Assembly (NCBI GenBank): GCA_964250925.1
Contig: CAXUHU010000005.1
Span: 1 to 64,000 of the forward strand
DNA: 64,000 bases
From: BOG-908 sp964250925
GTDB lineage: Bacteria; Pseudomonadota; Alphaproteobacteria; Acetobacterales; Acetobacteraceae
Direction of reading: 5' to 3'
The notes under the pieces were generated by a model. The model did no database searches, was not told the DNA's origin, and worked only from the letters and a program-made list of their open reading frames with translations. Positions 18,401-27,455 of this stretch are shown piece by piece (the first letter of the stretch is position 1; the number at the start of each line of letters is the position of its first letter). The translations under genes were made by a program, and so were the position numbers.

Positions 18401-19489
18401 ATGCGCCGGCCGCTTTCCGCAGCCCGCGTCAGCCGATACGTGGCGCTGACGACATTCCGGGCCTTTACGGTCACCGCGGCTTCGCTGACCGGGCTTTTCA
18501 GCCTTTTGGAGTTCGTCGAGCAGCTCGCCTCCGTCGGGCAGGGCCAGTATCACGTCAGCAACGCGCTGCTCTACGTCATACTGACTGTACCCTCACGATT
18601 TTTGCAGGTGAATCCTATCTCGATGCTGCTGGGTTCGCTGCTTGGCCTGGGTGCACTTGCCAGAAACTCGGAGCTGACGGCGATGCTGAGCCTTGGCATA
18701 TCGCAGGGCCGGATCATACGGTCCGTATTGGTTACGACAGTTCCCGTCATCGTCATGCTGTTCCTGTTGGCACAGTTTGTCATTCCGCCGGCCCAACAGA
18801 TGGCCCATGCGGAGCGTAGTGCAGCGCTGCATTTTTCGGAAAGCTACCATGGCGACGATAGTCTATGGGCCCAGAGTGGGAGGCAGTACCTGAACGTGCG
18901 CCGTTTCGAATCCGGCGACGTGCCGGTTGGCATCGACATTTACGCGTTCAAAGATGACAACAGTCTGGCAAGCCTCATTCACGCGGACAAGGCCGTGATT
19001 GGACGAGACGGCACATGGTTGTTGAGCGGCGTGTCGAGGAAGCATGTCGAGCAATCGATCCTGCGGACTGATCGCCTAATGAGCCTTTCCTGGCACTCGT
19101 TTCTTTCTCCTCAGCAGTTACGCTTCCTGAACCTACCCATTGACAGCATCCCGCCGGTGGCCCTCTACGCCCACATCCAGACCCTGGAACGGCTTCATGA
19201 GAGCGCGACCCGCTACCAGGAGGCCTTTTGGGCGAAGGTCAGCATACCGGTGTCCATCATCGCCATGATCCTGATTGTAACGCCATTTCTGTTCGGAGCA
19301 GTGCGGTTGCAGAATATGGCGCGCAGCCTGACTTTGGGGGTCGGCTTCGGCATCGTATTTTCGCTTGTTCAACAGATCCTGGGCCACTTGGGCCTGCTGC
19401 TCAATCTCAACCCCGCTTTAACAGCACTTACGCCGCCGTTGGCTGTCTTGCTGTGTGCAATCCACCTGCTACGGCCTGCTCAGCCATAG
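18401..19489 (+). CDS. lptG: LptF/LptG family permease (LptG-like)
   Basis: The partner of the preceding permease, about 362 aa from the ATG at 18401. The N-terminus MRRPLSAARVSRYVALTTF fits the family position of the first conserved tyrosine. In-frame GTG (18359) or TTG (18335) starts would overlap lptF. It has an N-terminal membrane pair, a periplasmic domain (about 120-270, with LNVRRFESG and SLSWHSFLSPQQL), then C-terminal helices with ARSLTLGVGFG. Its 3' end overlaps the convergent CDP-alcohol phosphotransferase gene by 62 bp. The pair needs an LptB ATPase that is not encoded nearby. Confidence 0.86.
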   Translation: MRRPLSAARVSRYVALTTFRAFTVTAASLTGLFSLLEFVEQLASVGQGQYHVSNALLYVILTVPSRFLQVNPISMLLGSLLGLGALARNSELTAMLSLGISQGRIIRSVLVTTVPVIVMLFLLAQFVIPPAQQMAHAERSAALHFSESYHGDDSLWAQSGRQYLNVRRFESGDVPVGIDIYAFKDDNSLASLIHADKAVIGRDGTWLLSGVSRKHVEQSILRTDRLMSLSWHSFLSPQQLRFLNLPIDSIPPVALYAHIQTLERLHESATRYQEAFWAKVSIPVSIIAMILIVTPFLFGAVRLQNMARSLTLGVGFGIVFSLVQQILGHLGLLLNLNPALTALTPPLAVLLCAIHLLRPAQP

Positions 19490-20381
19490 CCGCCGTCCGG
19501 TCCAGATCGGCTAATCCGTTGAAAAACAGTGTGTAGCGACCTTGCTGGCTGAGCAGCAACGCGATCAGCAACGCGCTGAGGCCAACGATTTCGAATACAA
19601 AGTAGTAGATCGGCGTGCTGGCGGCCGAAAATAGGAATATGGCGATTGTTCGGTAGTTGGCCGACATGAGTGACCATCGTCGTACTGACGGCGCGAACAC
19701 TTGGCGGTACCAGCGGCGAGCGGGTTCCGTTCGATCCGGCGATTCTGTCATGGTGGCCGCGAGACGGCGTCGTGATTGACCGTCGAGACCTGTCGCCAAC
19801 AGTTGAAGCCTGGCATAAGTTCTGTGAAGGACTTCGCCAGCACGGTGAATGCTGGCAGGCCGTGCTGAAGTGGCAGGGTCCGGGATGCTCGCCCCGTCCT
19901 TACCTAAGCCCCAGACGTCATAGTCCTGCCGCTGCGCCTCGTACGCTGCAGCCTGGAGAGCGTGGCACACGCCTGAGAGCGCCACCAAGCCCCATACCCA
20001 GCTGCCATGGTCCTGGTTGATGGCCACCGCCAAACCAGTATAGACGGCCGCAAAGGTGACGTAATCGCATATCCCGTCCAAGACTTTCCCGGATTGGGAC
20101 TGCCTCTGCGTCAACCGCGCAAGCTGCCCATCGGCGCCATCAAGCACATGCCAGCAGATCATCAAGGCAAAGCCGATGATCGCGAAGCCGAACGCGCGGT
20201 AGTGGGAATACGCAACGCCTGCCAGCAATCCGCAGGTCATGCCCGCTATGGAAACGGCGTTGGGCGGAACCCGTAGCTTCGCAAGTAATAGCGTGAGCCG
20301 GCTGGCGATTGGATGGATGATGATGCGGTTCGTCGTCTCTTCGATTTCGATCGTTCGACGGACCGTCTCGATATGCCTCAT
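19428..20381 (-). CDS. CDP-alcohol phosphatidyltransferase family protein
   Basis: The 317-aa membrane enzyme carries the complete CDP-alcohol phosphotransferase signature D-x2-DG-x2-AR-x8-G-x3-D-x3-D, at D81, D84, G85, A88, R89, G98, D102 and D106. Such enzymes transfer a phosphoalcohol from a CDP-activated donor to a hydroxyl acceptor. The gene directly upstream encodes a sugar/alcohol-phosphate nucleotidyltransferase. Together they resemble the two halves of inositol-phosphate cytidylyltransferase/phosphotransferase systems. The hydrophobic acceptor is unknown. A soluble insert (about 150-225) separates the catalytic helices from the C-terminal pair. Confidence 0.9.
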   Translation of the reverse strand: MRHIETVRRTIEIEETTNRIIIHPIASRLTLLLAKLRVPPNAVSIAGMTCGLLAGVAYSHYRAFGFAIIGFALMICWHVLDGADGQLARLTQRQSQSGKVLDGICDYVTFAAVYTGLAVAINQDHGSWVWGLVALSGVCHALQAAAYEAQRQDYDVWGLGKDGASIPDPATSARPASIHRAGEVLHRTYARLQLLATGLDGQSRRRLAATMTESPDRTEPARRWYRQVFAPSVRRWSLMSANYRTIAIFLFSAASTPIYYFVFEIVGLSALLIALLLSQQGRYTLFFNGLADLDRTAAMAEQAVAGGLHTARQPTAA

Positions 20382-20445
20382 AGCAATGCGCTTTCATCGG
20401 CCGTGGCTGGGGCGGAACGGCGGTTGTGCCGGTGTATCTGAGTTT

Positions 20446-21171
20446 TCATAAGCGCCCTGATTCTAGCAGGCTTTCGGCGCGGCCGAAAGCAACAGCATCA
20501 TCGACGTCGATCCAGAGCTTGCCTTGTATGTCGGACGTGTAAGCCTGCCGGGCTTTCGCCATGACGTTGACAGCGCCCGATATGCTGTCGTCCCCCACGG
20601 TTTGACTTTCCGCAAGAGCGTCGAAGACAGCCGGCGTACACAAGAAGACCCCTGTGTCATAGCAATTGTAGCTTTCGATCAGCTTACCGATACGTTCGAT
20701 TTGGCCGGACGTAGACTGGACTCGCGTGACGTCCTCTGGGTCGATGAGCGGGTTGGCCAAGTCGAAATCTACGGCCAGTGTCACACTGCCCGGTAGGTGC
20801 CGAGCCGTCAGGAGTGTCCGCAGTATTTGGGGATCGACCAGATGGTCGCACATGGTCAGCAGGAATGGCTCGGTGAGATGGGGGCGAGCCTTCATCAGCG
20901 ACACGCCGTTGGCTCTGTGCCACTCGTCGTTGACGACATGTCCAATGTGGACCTTCGCGCGCGCAGAAAATGCATCCAAACTACGTCGAAGGTCGTCTCC
21001 CCTGAAGCCACTCACCACGAGAAAGTCCTCGATCCCGGCAAGTCGGGCCCGGTCGATGACATGTTCGATCAACGGCTTTCCCTTGAGTGGAACCAGCGGC
21101 TTTATTTCGACCCTGTCGCGCAGCCTTACACCTTGCCCGGCTGCTACGATGAGGCATTTCACAATCCACAC
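20446..21171 (-). CDS. NTP transferase (CDP-/sugar-phosphate nucleotidyltransferase-like)
   Basis: The 241-aa GT-A-fold nucleotidyltransferase begins VKCLIVAAGQGVRLRD and continues with KPLVPLKGKPLIEHV, the pyrophosphorylase loop and lysine motif. A metal-binding CDH lies near residue 108, and WIDVDDAVAFGRAE near the C-terminus is typical of cytidylyltransferases for inositol-1-phosphate and related alcohol phosphates. It lies 64 bp upstream of the CDP-alcohol phosphotransferase in the same direction, so it probably makes the CDP-activated donor. The start is a GTG at 21171; a second GTG four codons later is possible. The substrate is inferred, not shown. Confidence 0.85.
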   Translation of the reverse strand: MWIVKCLIVAAGQGVRLRDRVEIKPLVPLKGKPLIEHVIDRARLAGIEDFLVVSGFRGDDLRRSLDAFSARAKVHIGHVVNDEWHRANGVSLMKARPHLTEPFLLTMCDHLVDPQILRTLLTARHLPGSVTLAVDFDLANPLIDPEDVTRVQSTSGQIERIGKLIESYNCYDTGVFLCTPAVFDALAESQTVGDDSISGAVNVMAKARQAYTSDIQGKLWIDVDDAVAFGRAESLLESGRL

Positions 21172-21234
21172 TCCTTGGTGCCATAGGCCACTCTGCCGAC
21201 GGGTGCGCGCCAGCCATCCCGCTTGCGGTACACC

Positions 21235-22230
21235 TTATCGAGGGCGATCTGGACAACAAACCGATTCAAAGCCGATCGAGTTGCCGACGCAGTCGTATAC
21301 CAGTGCGCTGTATAGCTGGTGGTGGCGGTTTTCAAGGATGTATGCCGGGTTTATCTGTTCAACGAGATGCGTTGTGCGGACGGATGCATACCAATGCACA
21401 ACCCGCGTCTCAGGAAGCAGAACAGCAGACAAACCCGGCGCGCGGGTGACGCGAAACCAATGTTGGGACACCTCCGGCGGCAGCGGAGAAAACACGTTCG
21501 GCTTGTGCAGCTCGATGGGGCGTCCGCAATGTTCGTCGGCAATCTTCTGCAGCAAGCCCGGGCCGAGAGCTGTGCGGTTCGCCCGTTGGCCGATCGTCAA
21601 TGCGGCCATAGCATGCAAGTAGTCTGAGAAGAATGCGCTATGGGCCGCAGCACCCATTACAGCATTGTTGACCTGCCGAACATACAAATTTTCCAACAGC
21701 CTGAACATCTGCCAGCCACGCGGCGCTCGACGGCATAGCTTCCTGATCACATCCAGCATCAGATGCCGAGCCCAAAGAAAGGGCGAGCGGGACTGACGAA
21801 CGTGATGCGGCCACACGATGAACTCGGAGCCGACAAACACCTCTGTCGCCAGCAAGGGGGTAAGCGAGGCTACCGTCACGGTGTCAAGATCGAGGTACAC
21901 GCCGCCCTCCATGTAGAGGATGGCGGCCCGCAACAGGTCTGCCCGCATGACGACGCGTTCGAGCGCGGTGTACAACTGATCGAGTTGATCGGCCAGCCCG
22001 ATCGCCCGCCCCGCTTGTAGCAGGTAGGCCCTAGGATCGATTTTTTGCAGACTGACGCCCCGAACCGAGTGCAGCAGTCGCAGCGTCTCGCCGTCTTCGA
22101 GTGTGTCGGTGTGATGGAGGACGACATCCGCGATGCCGCTGCGCTCGACAGCCGATAAAATACCGAAGACATAGGCCCACGGCAGGCCGGGTCCGATCCA
22201 ACAGAAATGGAGCTTCGCTGGTATGGCCAT
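21235..22230 (-). CDS. Glycosyltransferase, GT32/TcdA-like with DXD motif
   Basis: The product is about 331 aa and starts MAIPAKLHFCWIGPG, a classic N-terminus for sugar-binding-region glycosyltransferases related to GT32. The metal-binding DXD motif is in GGVYLDLDTVTV. The ATG at 22230 is chosen over the open frame that continues to 22344, because the homologous segment begins there. It is the first gene of the run that continues into the nucleotidyltransferase and CDP-alcohol phosphotransferase genes, and is divergent from the DUF2141 gene 84 bp away. It may glycosylate the lipid made by its neighbours; donor and acceptor are unknown. Confidence 0.85.
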   Translation of the reverse strand: MAIPAKLHFCWIGPGLPWAYVFGILSAVERSGIADVVLHHTDTLEDGETLRLLHSVRGVSLQKIDPRAYLLQAGRAIGLADQLDQLYTALERVVMRADLLRAAILYMEGGVYLDLDTVTVASLTPLLATEVFVGSEFIVWPHHVRQSRSPFLWARHLMLDVIRKLCRRAPRGWQMFRLLENLYVRQVNNAVMGAAAHSAFFSDYLHAMAALTIGQRANRTALGPGLLQKIADEHCGRPIELHKPNVFSPLPPEVSQHWFRVTRAPGLSAVLLPETRVVHWYASVRTTHLVEQINPAYILENRHHQLYSALVYDCVGNSIGFESVCCPDRPR

Positions 22231-22314
22231 CAGATCAAAACCAAGGCTGCTCGCCGGCATAGACCGAACTGGCCATGCTGCAGTATTGCTCTGCCAACGA
22301 CATGGGCCATCCGA

Positions 22315-22809
22315 GTGAAGCGGCGTTCCAGGCAAATTTACCACGTTGCTTTCGTCCCGTTGCTGCTGCTTGGGCCGATAGCGTGCCGTGCCGCCGAGCA
22401 GACTGCCGCGCCCTGTTCAGACCGAAACTCGGGGGATGGCGGGCCAAAACTGCGAATCATTGTCTCTGGCGCGCGGCGGGTGGCCGGTAACATCACTTAT
22501 ACGCTGTATGGAGGCGATGCGAGCCGATTCCTGAAGCCGCATGGCGCGATTTCGCTGACCAGGGTCATGCTGAGCGGCCCGAGCACCGAGGCCTGCTTCA
22601 AGGTCGGGGCACCGGGCATCTACGCCGTCGCTGTATATCACGATGAAAACGACAACCATCATTTCGACAAAAACTTTCTCGGTCTGCCGGCCGAGGGCTA
22701 CGGCTTCTCGAATGATGCGCCGACCCTGTTCGGCCCCCCAGCTTTCGATGCTGCCCGTTTGGTGGTCCGGCCCGGGGACAATCCGATCCGTATCCGCCTG
22801 CGCTACTGA
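22315..22809 (+). CDS. DUF2141 domain secreted protein
   Basis: The product is about 164 aa from a GTG at 22315. A basic start and a hydrophobic stretch (VAFVPLLLLGPIACRA) form a signal peptide, perhaps a lipoprotein-like one with Cys. It is followed by a beta-sandwich DUF2141 domain with GIYAVAVYHDENDNHHFDKNF and the conserved EGYGFSNDAP. The function of DUF2141 is unknown; members often lie near envelope-lipid and isoprenoid genes. It is divergent from the glycosyltransferase operon and convergent with the GT-C gene. The frame stays open upstream, but that part overlaps the divergent promoter. Confidence 0.82.
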   Translation: MKRRSRQIYHVAFVPLLLLGPIACRAAEQTAAPCSDRNSGDGGPKLRIIVSGARRVAGNITYTLYGGDASRFLKPHGAISLTRVMLSGPSTEACFKVGAPGIYAVAVYHDENDNHHFDKNFLGLPAEGYGFSNDAPTLFGPPAFDAARLVVRPGDNPIRIRLRY

Positions 22810-22854
22810 GAGCGCTGTTGGACACTGCAAGCGACGTAATCGACGGCTGGCACC

Positions 22855-24426
22855 CTACTTCGGCGCGAGCAGGACGGAGTTTTCAGGCCCGTAGGCAACA
22901 GGGCCATAGGCCTTGGCGAAAAGCGTCATGACCGGATCATACCCCAACCGCCGGATCGCGTCGGCGTGGATGAAGGATTTCGAGGAATCCTGCAGCATTG
23001 CAAAACGCCGCTGCAACACAGCTGCTTGCAGGGCTGCCATAGGTCCACCGACGACGACGTTTTCGGTCAGGTTGAACATGTCGATTTCCGAAGGCTTGCC
23101 GGCCCACCAGCAGAGCGAAATCATCACGCATCCGACTGGGCCATGAGTTGCCGCTATCTGGTCGATCACAGGCTGCCACGCCGCCGCTTGGGCCTGGCGT
23201 CCAGCGATGTCGCCCCAAGCGCGGGGTATGTGCCAGGGCCAGGCGCAAATCAGAGGCAGGGCCACAAACACGGTCAACGCGACTGGCCCGACTGTAACAT
23301 CTTTCCACTTTACCGATTTTGCGGTTACCTCTGAAAGCGCCAGTCCAAAGCCGAGGCAGACGGCTATCAGCGTTTCGAAATGTGCGTTGTAGTACACACC
23401 CTCGCCCATGCGCTGTATGATACCGGTGGGCACGGCCACACTGGCAAACAGTAAAACGAACAGCAGTCCTGCTCGCCGCTCGGCTTGGGCGTGCCGCCAC
23501 GCTCGCCACAAATATGTGGCTACAACAGCCCCCAAGGGCAAAAGCGGCGCCAGTGCGGTGAAGGCGTGTTTGGCCAAGCCGACCCTGAAAACGCGCCGGT
23601 GATGTAGGATGTCGGCGAAAGCGTCATGTCCGTACAGGACTGCAACGGCGGCAACGCCAACACTGAGGGTTGCGAGGACTGTCGCTATCCAGATGAACGC
23701 GGCCTTGCGATCAAGCCAGAGCAGCCACAGGGTTATGGAAATCGGCAAAGCGATCAAATTATGTTTGATGAAGCCGCCCGCTACCGTTAGCACTGCGGCC
23801 AGCACGAGCCGGCTTACGCCGGGCTGATGCCGGACAAGAGTACGCACGCCGCCGCTGCCAAGCAGCACCACCAGCCCACCCAACATGAACGTGTGGGCCA
23901 GCCATTGTGGATCGTCCACAGCAACGTACATCTTGAAATAGCTGTTCATGAACAGAAGCAGCAGCAGTGCCGAAGCCAAGGCCGCACGCGCACCGCCTCC
24001 CAGGATGCGCACGCACGCCCCAACCATCGCCGCCGAGGCGAGCAGCGACAGGAGCGCCACGACGCGGCCCGCCACGATCATGTCGCCGAACACATAATGG
24101 CCAAACGCACCCACCAGCCAGAAGCCGAGTGGCGGGTAGTTGTTGAAGATAAAGCTACCCGGGGGAGGATAGAGCGGCCCGTGGCCGGAGACTACAGCGC
24201 GCGTGTCGAACGTTGCGTTCCAGCCTTCGTTGTAGTTTACCGGTATATGCAACGGGATCGTCAGCACTGGCCCTAAAAGCTGAAAGGCGAGCAGAAAAAA
24301 TGCGGTCACCAGCAGCGTGTCAAAGGCACGTTGGGTTACCCTTGGTTTGCCATCGGCGCGCGAGTCCGGCGTTGCGTGAAACACGGTATGTGTGCGCAGT
24401 TCGCCCTGCGGTAGTCCTGCTTGCAT
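22855..24426 (-). CDS. Multi-pass GT-C-type glycosyltransferase
   Basis: The 523-aa membrane protein has about 10-11 predicted helices beginning near residue 35. Between the first two helices a periplasmic loop carries VNYNEGWNATFDTRAV and SFIFNNYPPLGFWL, typical of polyprenyl-phosphate-dependent (ArnT/PMT-like) transferases that use acidic residues in loop 1. A C-terminal periplasmic domain follows (about 400-523). It would transfer a lipid-linked sugar to an acceptor outside the inner membrane. It is convergent with the DUF2141 gene and divergent from the GT4 gene; the 265 bp between them should hold both promoters. Confidence 0.83.
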   Translation of the reverse strand: MQAGLPQGELRTHTVFHATPDSRADGKPRVTQRAFDTLLVTAFFLLAFQLLGPVLTIPLHIPVNYNEGWNATFDTRAVVSGHGPLYPPPGSFIFNNYPPLGFWLVGAFGHYVFGDMIVAGRVVALLSLLASAAMVGACVRILGGGARAALASALLLLLFMNSYFKMYVAVDDPQWLAHTFMLGGLVVLLGSGGVRTLVRHQPGVSRLVLAAVLTVAGGFIKHNLIALPISITLWLLWLDRKAAFIWIATVLATLSVGVAAVAVLYGHDAFADILHHRRVFRVGLAKHAFTALAPLLPLGAVVATYLWRAWRHAQAERRAGLLFVLLFASVAVPTGIIQRMGEGVYYNAHFETLIAVCLGFGLALSEVTAKSVKWKDVTVGPVALTVFVALPLICAWPWHIPRAWGDIAGRQAQAAAWQPVIDQIAATHGPVGCVMISLCWWAGKPSEIDMFNLTENVVVGGPMAALQAAVLQRRFAMLQDSSKSFIHADAIRRLGYDPVMTLFAKAYGPVAYGPENSVLLAPK

Positions 24427-24691
24427 GGTGGTCGTTGATCGCTTTCGTTGTTCGCCGCCATCTCCGCCCGGCGCAGGGGAATGAGGCAGCCCGCACCTGG
24501 CCTGTGTTCGAGGTGCCCACCTAGCAAATGCGAGGGGTCTGCACCACCCACCGAACAGTCCCTGGACGACCTGTTCACCGCGGGCAGCCTAGGCTAGATG
24601 TTGGCGATGCACCCGGCCCCTCAGACACCCAACCGTTGATCCGCCCGGCGTTGACGGGCAAATGCTGCCCTTCTACACAGCGCCTGCTCTG

Positions 24692-25945
24692 ATGAAAATA
24701 CTGTTCACCTTCGAGAACGCTTTGCCGAGCGACGAAGCCGATGCAGAGGTTTTCGTGACCACCGCCCGTTACCTGGGCCTTGTGGCGCCCGGGTCTTGGC
24801 TGCATGTGCCGCTACCCAGGAGCGCATGCGTGGAATCGGTTGGACGCCTGGCAGGTATGGCGGTGATCCGAGCACAGGCGCCAAACGGGCCTGCCGCAAT
24901 CCGGCATTTCTGTTGCGGATTGACTTTGGTGTTCCGAAGGGAGTTCCGGCAAGCCGACCTCATCTACACGCGCAATCTTTGGGTGGCGTGGATCGCCATG
25001 GCTTTTGGGCAACGTGTGGTCTTTGATCATTATCGTCCGTGGCCCGACCAAATACCACCATTGCAGTTCTGGCTCTACCGGCTGTTCTCGAACAAGAGGC
25101 TTGTCGTAAACATCTGCCATTCGGCCTACACCCTAGAGAAATATTTGCGTCTGGGTGTGCCGGTCAGCAAATTGCGGTGCGTCCGAAACGGCTTCGAACC
25201 CGGCCGGTTAAGCCGCCCGTTGAGCAGAGAGGCAGCAAAGCGATTGATCGGCGTAGACGAAGGCCGGAAGGCGGTCGTCTATACCGGCCGACTCAACCAC
25301 AAGAAGGGACTTGACCTCGTTATCGCAGCCGCGAAAAGGCTGCCGGAGTTGCTATTCATCCTCGTCGGATCGCAGGGTATGGGCCCGATCGAGACGTCCT
25401 CAGGTGATACCGGAAATATCAAGATCGTACACTGGCAGTCAATGGATACGCTCGCGCCCTACGTCTTCGCGGCAGACATCCTCCTGATTCCGCCATCCTC
25501 CAAGCCGCTTGCTCAGTTCGGGTCCACGGTGCTGCCCCTTAAGCTCTTTCTCTACATGGCCTCTGGTCGGCCGATCCTGGCCGGCGATACGCCAGACGTG
25601 GCGGAGGTGCTGCGGCATAACGAGAATGCGTTTCTGTGCGCTCCAGATCAAATCGGTGCGCTCATCGCCGGTCTTGAGAGCCTTCTGAACGACATCGATT
25701 TAGCCAAGCGCCTTGCTGAGACGGCCTTGACAGAAAGCCAGGGCCTGACCTGGGAGGCACGCGTGCGCAGGATTATGCAGATCCTCGAAAGCCGGCTACT
25801 GGCCAAACCTTCCGATCGTGGAAGCTGGAGCGTTACGCAGCGTCGCACGTGGCGGCATGAGTCCTGGCTTTGGTTCTGGCACTTGGCGCGCCGGCGGTCC
25901 TGGGTGCTGCCTCCTGATGCCTACAGGCCTGTTGCTTCCAGCTAG
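24692..25945 (+). CDS. Glycosyltransferase family 4 protein
   Basis: The product is about 417 aa from the ATG at 24692 (KILFTFENALPSD), with the GT-B architecture. The C-terminal half starts at VVYTGRLNHKKGLDLVI and contains the donor-binding P-L-KLFLYMASGRPILAGD segment. The usual EX7E appears in altered form: the first glutamate position is occupied within LPLKLFLYMASG. A basic tail of about 40 residues extends beyond the fold. It is followed 61 bp later by a flippase gene on the same strand, indicating a surface-glycan unit. Confidence 0.85.
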   Translation: MKILFTFENALPSDEADAEVFVTTARYLGLVAPGSWLHVPLPRSACVESVGRLAGMAVIRAQAPNGPAAIRHFCCGLTLVFRREFRQADLIYTRNLWVAWIAMAFGQRVVFDHYRPWPDQIPPLQFWLYRLFSNKRLVVNICHSAYTLEKYLRLGVPVSKLRCVRNGFEPGRLSRPLSREAAKRLIGVDEGRKAVVYTGRLNHKKGLDLVIAAAKRLPELLFILVGSQGMGPIETSSGDTGNIKIVHWQSMDTLAPYVFAADILLIPPSSKPLAQFGSTVLPLKLFLYMASGRPILAGDTPDVAEVLRHNENAFLCAPDQIGALIAGLESLLNDIDLAKRLAETALTESQGLTWEARVRRIMQILESRLLAKPSDRGSWSVTQRRTWRHESWLWFWHLARRRSWVLPPDAYRPVASS

Positions 25946-26006
25946 GCAATGACAACAGGTCTGCCGTTCTTACCGGCGCGCGACGTGAGATCACGGGTGT
26001 AGCCCC

Positions 26007-27455
26007 GTGGGTGATCATCAGGGGCGTCTTGGCAAGGGCTTCAACTGGCTTGGCGGCGCAATGGTTCTCGCCAAGATTGTCGACGTCTCGACCATCTTTG
26101 TTGTTTTACTGTTCCTTACAAAGCAGCAGGTCGGCATCGCATCGGTCGTGGTTGCGATCGGCATGATTGTCGAGGCTTTCAACGGCTTGGGTACCAGCGA
26201 GGCCTTGTTGCAGGCACGCTCCGTCACCCAAACGCAACTCGACACATTGTTCTGGTACGTGATGTGCGCAGCCGTCGTCGTTGGCGGCGTCACCTTGCTC
26301 GCGGCACCGCTGGCTCAGTTATTCTACGGACCGGATGCGAAGGCCTCTTACTTCCTTGCCGTTGTAGTCAAGCAGCTTTGTGTTGGCGCGGCGCTCATAC
26401 CGCTCGCCCTGTTAAACCGCGATTTGCAATACGAGCGGATTGCAGCCGTCAATTTCGGCGCAACTCTGGCGGCCGCAGTCACGCGTCTATCCCTTGCCGC
26501 CCTGGGCGCTGGCGCGTGGGCGCTTGTGGTGGGTTACGCAGCAAGCGGATTTTACATCCTGATCGGGGCGACGCTGGCGCGCCCCTTCCGGCCAAAACTC
26601 CGTTGTAGGCCAGCTTGCATTATCCCTCTGATGGCTTTCGGGATACGAGCCGCCGCGGCAAACGTTATCGAGCAGACGTTCAAGAACGTCGATTTTCTGC
26701 TCGTGGGGTGGTTTTACGGGCCGTCTGCCCTGGCGATCTACCGTATTGCGTTCGATGTGGCCATGGAACCTGCCATGGCCGTGGCTACGCTGGTGAATCG
26801 CACAGTATTGCCGGTTCTCGCACGTGTTGCCGCTATCGGCGGCGAGCTATCCACAATCCTGATATGGGCCGTGCGCAGGACTCTGGCGATGACGGCGCCG
26901 CTCATGCTCGCCCTTATCCTCATAGCCGACCAGCTCACTAGGCTGTTGCACGATGACAAGGGCGCATCCTATGCCGCAGCCGCCCTGCCCCTGCAGGTGC
27001 TGGCCGTCACCGCAACCCTGCGCGTTCTCGGTCAGCTCTTGCCTACGGTGATGCTGGTTTCGGGCCAGCCCGGTGTGGCAGCGCGGCTGTCGGCCGCGAC
27101 TTTTCTTCTGCTGACTGTCGGGATCGTTTGTGTGGGCTTCACTTTCCCCGCAACGACAGGAATCGTCGCTGTCGCCTCTGTTTGGTTGGTGACCTACGTG
27201 CCGCTACTTGCTTGGGGCATTCTGTATCTCAGGCGCAACTGGGCCATGCGGCCAGGGCGTCTGGCGCGGGCCTTGGTAGTTCCGCTCGCGGCAGCCGCGA
27301 TGATGGCTGCAGCGGCCGAAGCAGGTCGGCACTTGATCGGAACCAGTCATGCCAACCTGCAGGTCGGGATTGTCTGTTTTACCCTGATCGTGACCTATAT
27401 CGGCCTCTTTCTCACACTAAGCGGTCAACCAAGCGCATCGACCGAGCGCCCCTGA
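26007..27455 (+). CDS. Oligosaccharide flippase (Wzx/polysaccharide exporter family)
   Basis: The 482-aa integral membrane protein has about 12 predicted helices and belongs to the MOP-superfamily lipopolysaccharide/polysaccharide exporters. The start GFNWLGGAMVLAKIVDVSTIF, the second segment FGIRAAAANVIEQTFKNVDF (given here without the intervening sequence) and GPSALAIYRIAFDVAMEPA are typical. It would flip an undecaprenyl-linked glycan across the inner membrane. It starts with GTG at 26007, with no strong alternative ATG. It is downstream of a GT4 gene, and its stop lies directly against the stop of the convergent radical SAM gene. No Wzy or Wzz homologue was recognised in the window. Confidence 0.87.
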   Translation: MGDHQGRLGKGFNWLGGAMVLAKIVDVSTIFVVLLFLTKQQVGIASVVVAIGMIVEAFNGLGTSEALLQARSVTQTQLDTLFWYVMCAAVVVGGVTLLAAPLAQLFYGPDAKASYFLAVVVKQLCVGAALIPLALLNRDLQYERIAAVNFGATLAAAVTRLSLAALGAGAWALVVGYAASGFYILIGATLARPFRPKLRCRPACIIPLMAFGIRAAAANVIEQTFKNVDFLLVGWFYGPSALAIYRIAFDVAMEPAMAVATLVNRTVLPVLARVAAIGGELSTILIWAVRRTLAMTAPLMLALILIADQLTRLLHDDKGASYAAAALPLQVLAVTATLRVLGQLLPTVMLVSGQPGVAARLSAATFLLLTVGIVCVGFTFPATTGIVAVASVWLVTYVPLLAWGILYLRRNWAMRPGRLARALVVPLAAAAMMAAAAEAGRHLIGTSHANLQVGIVCFTLIVTYIGLFLTLSGQPSASTERP

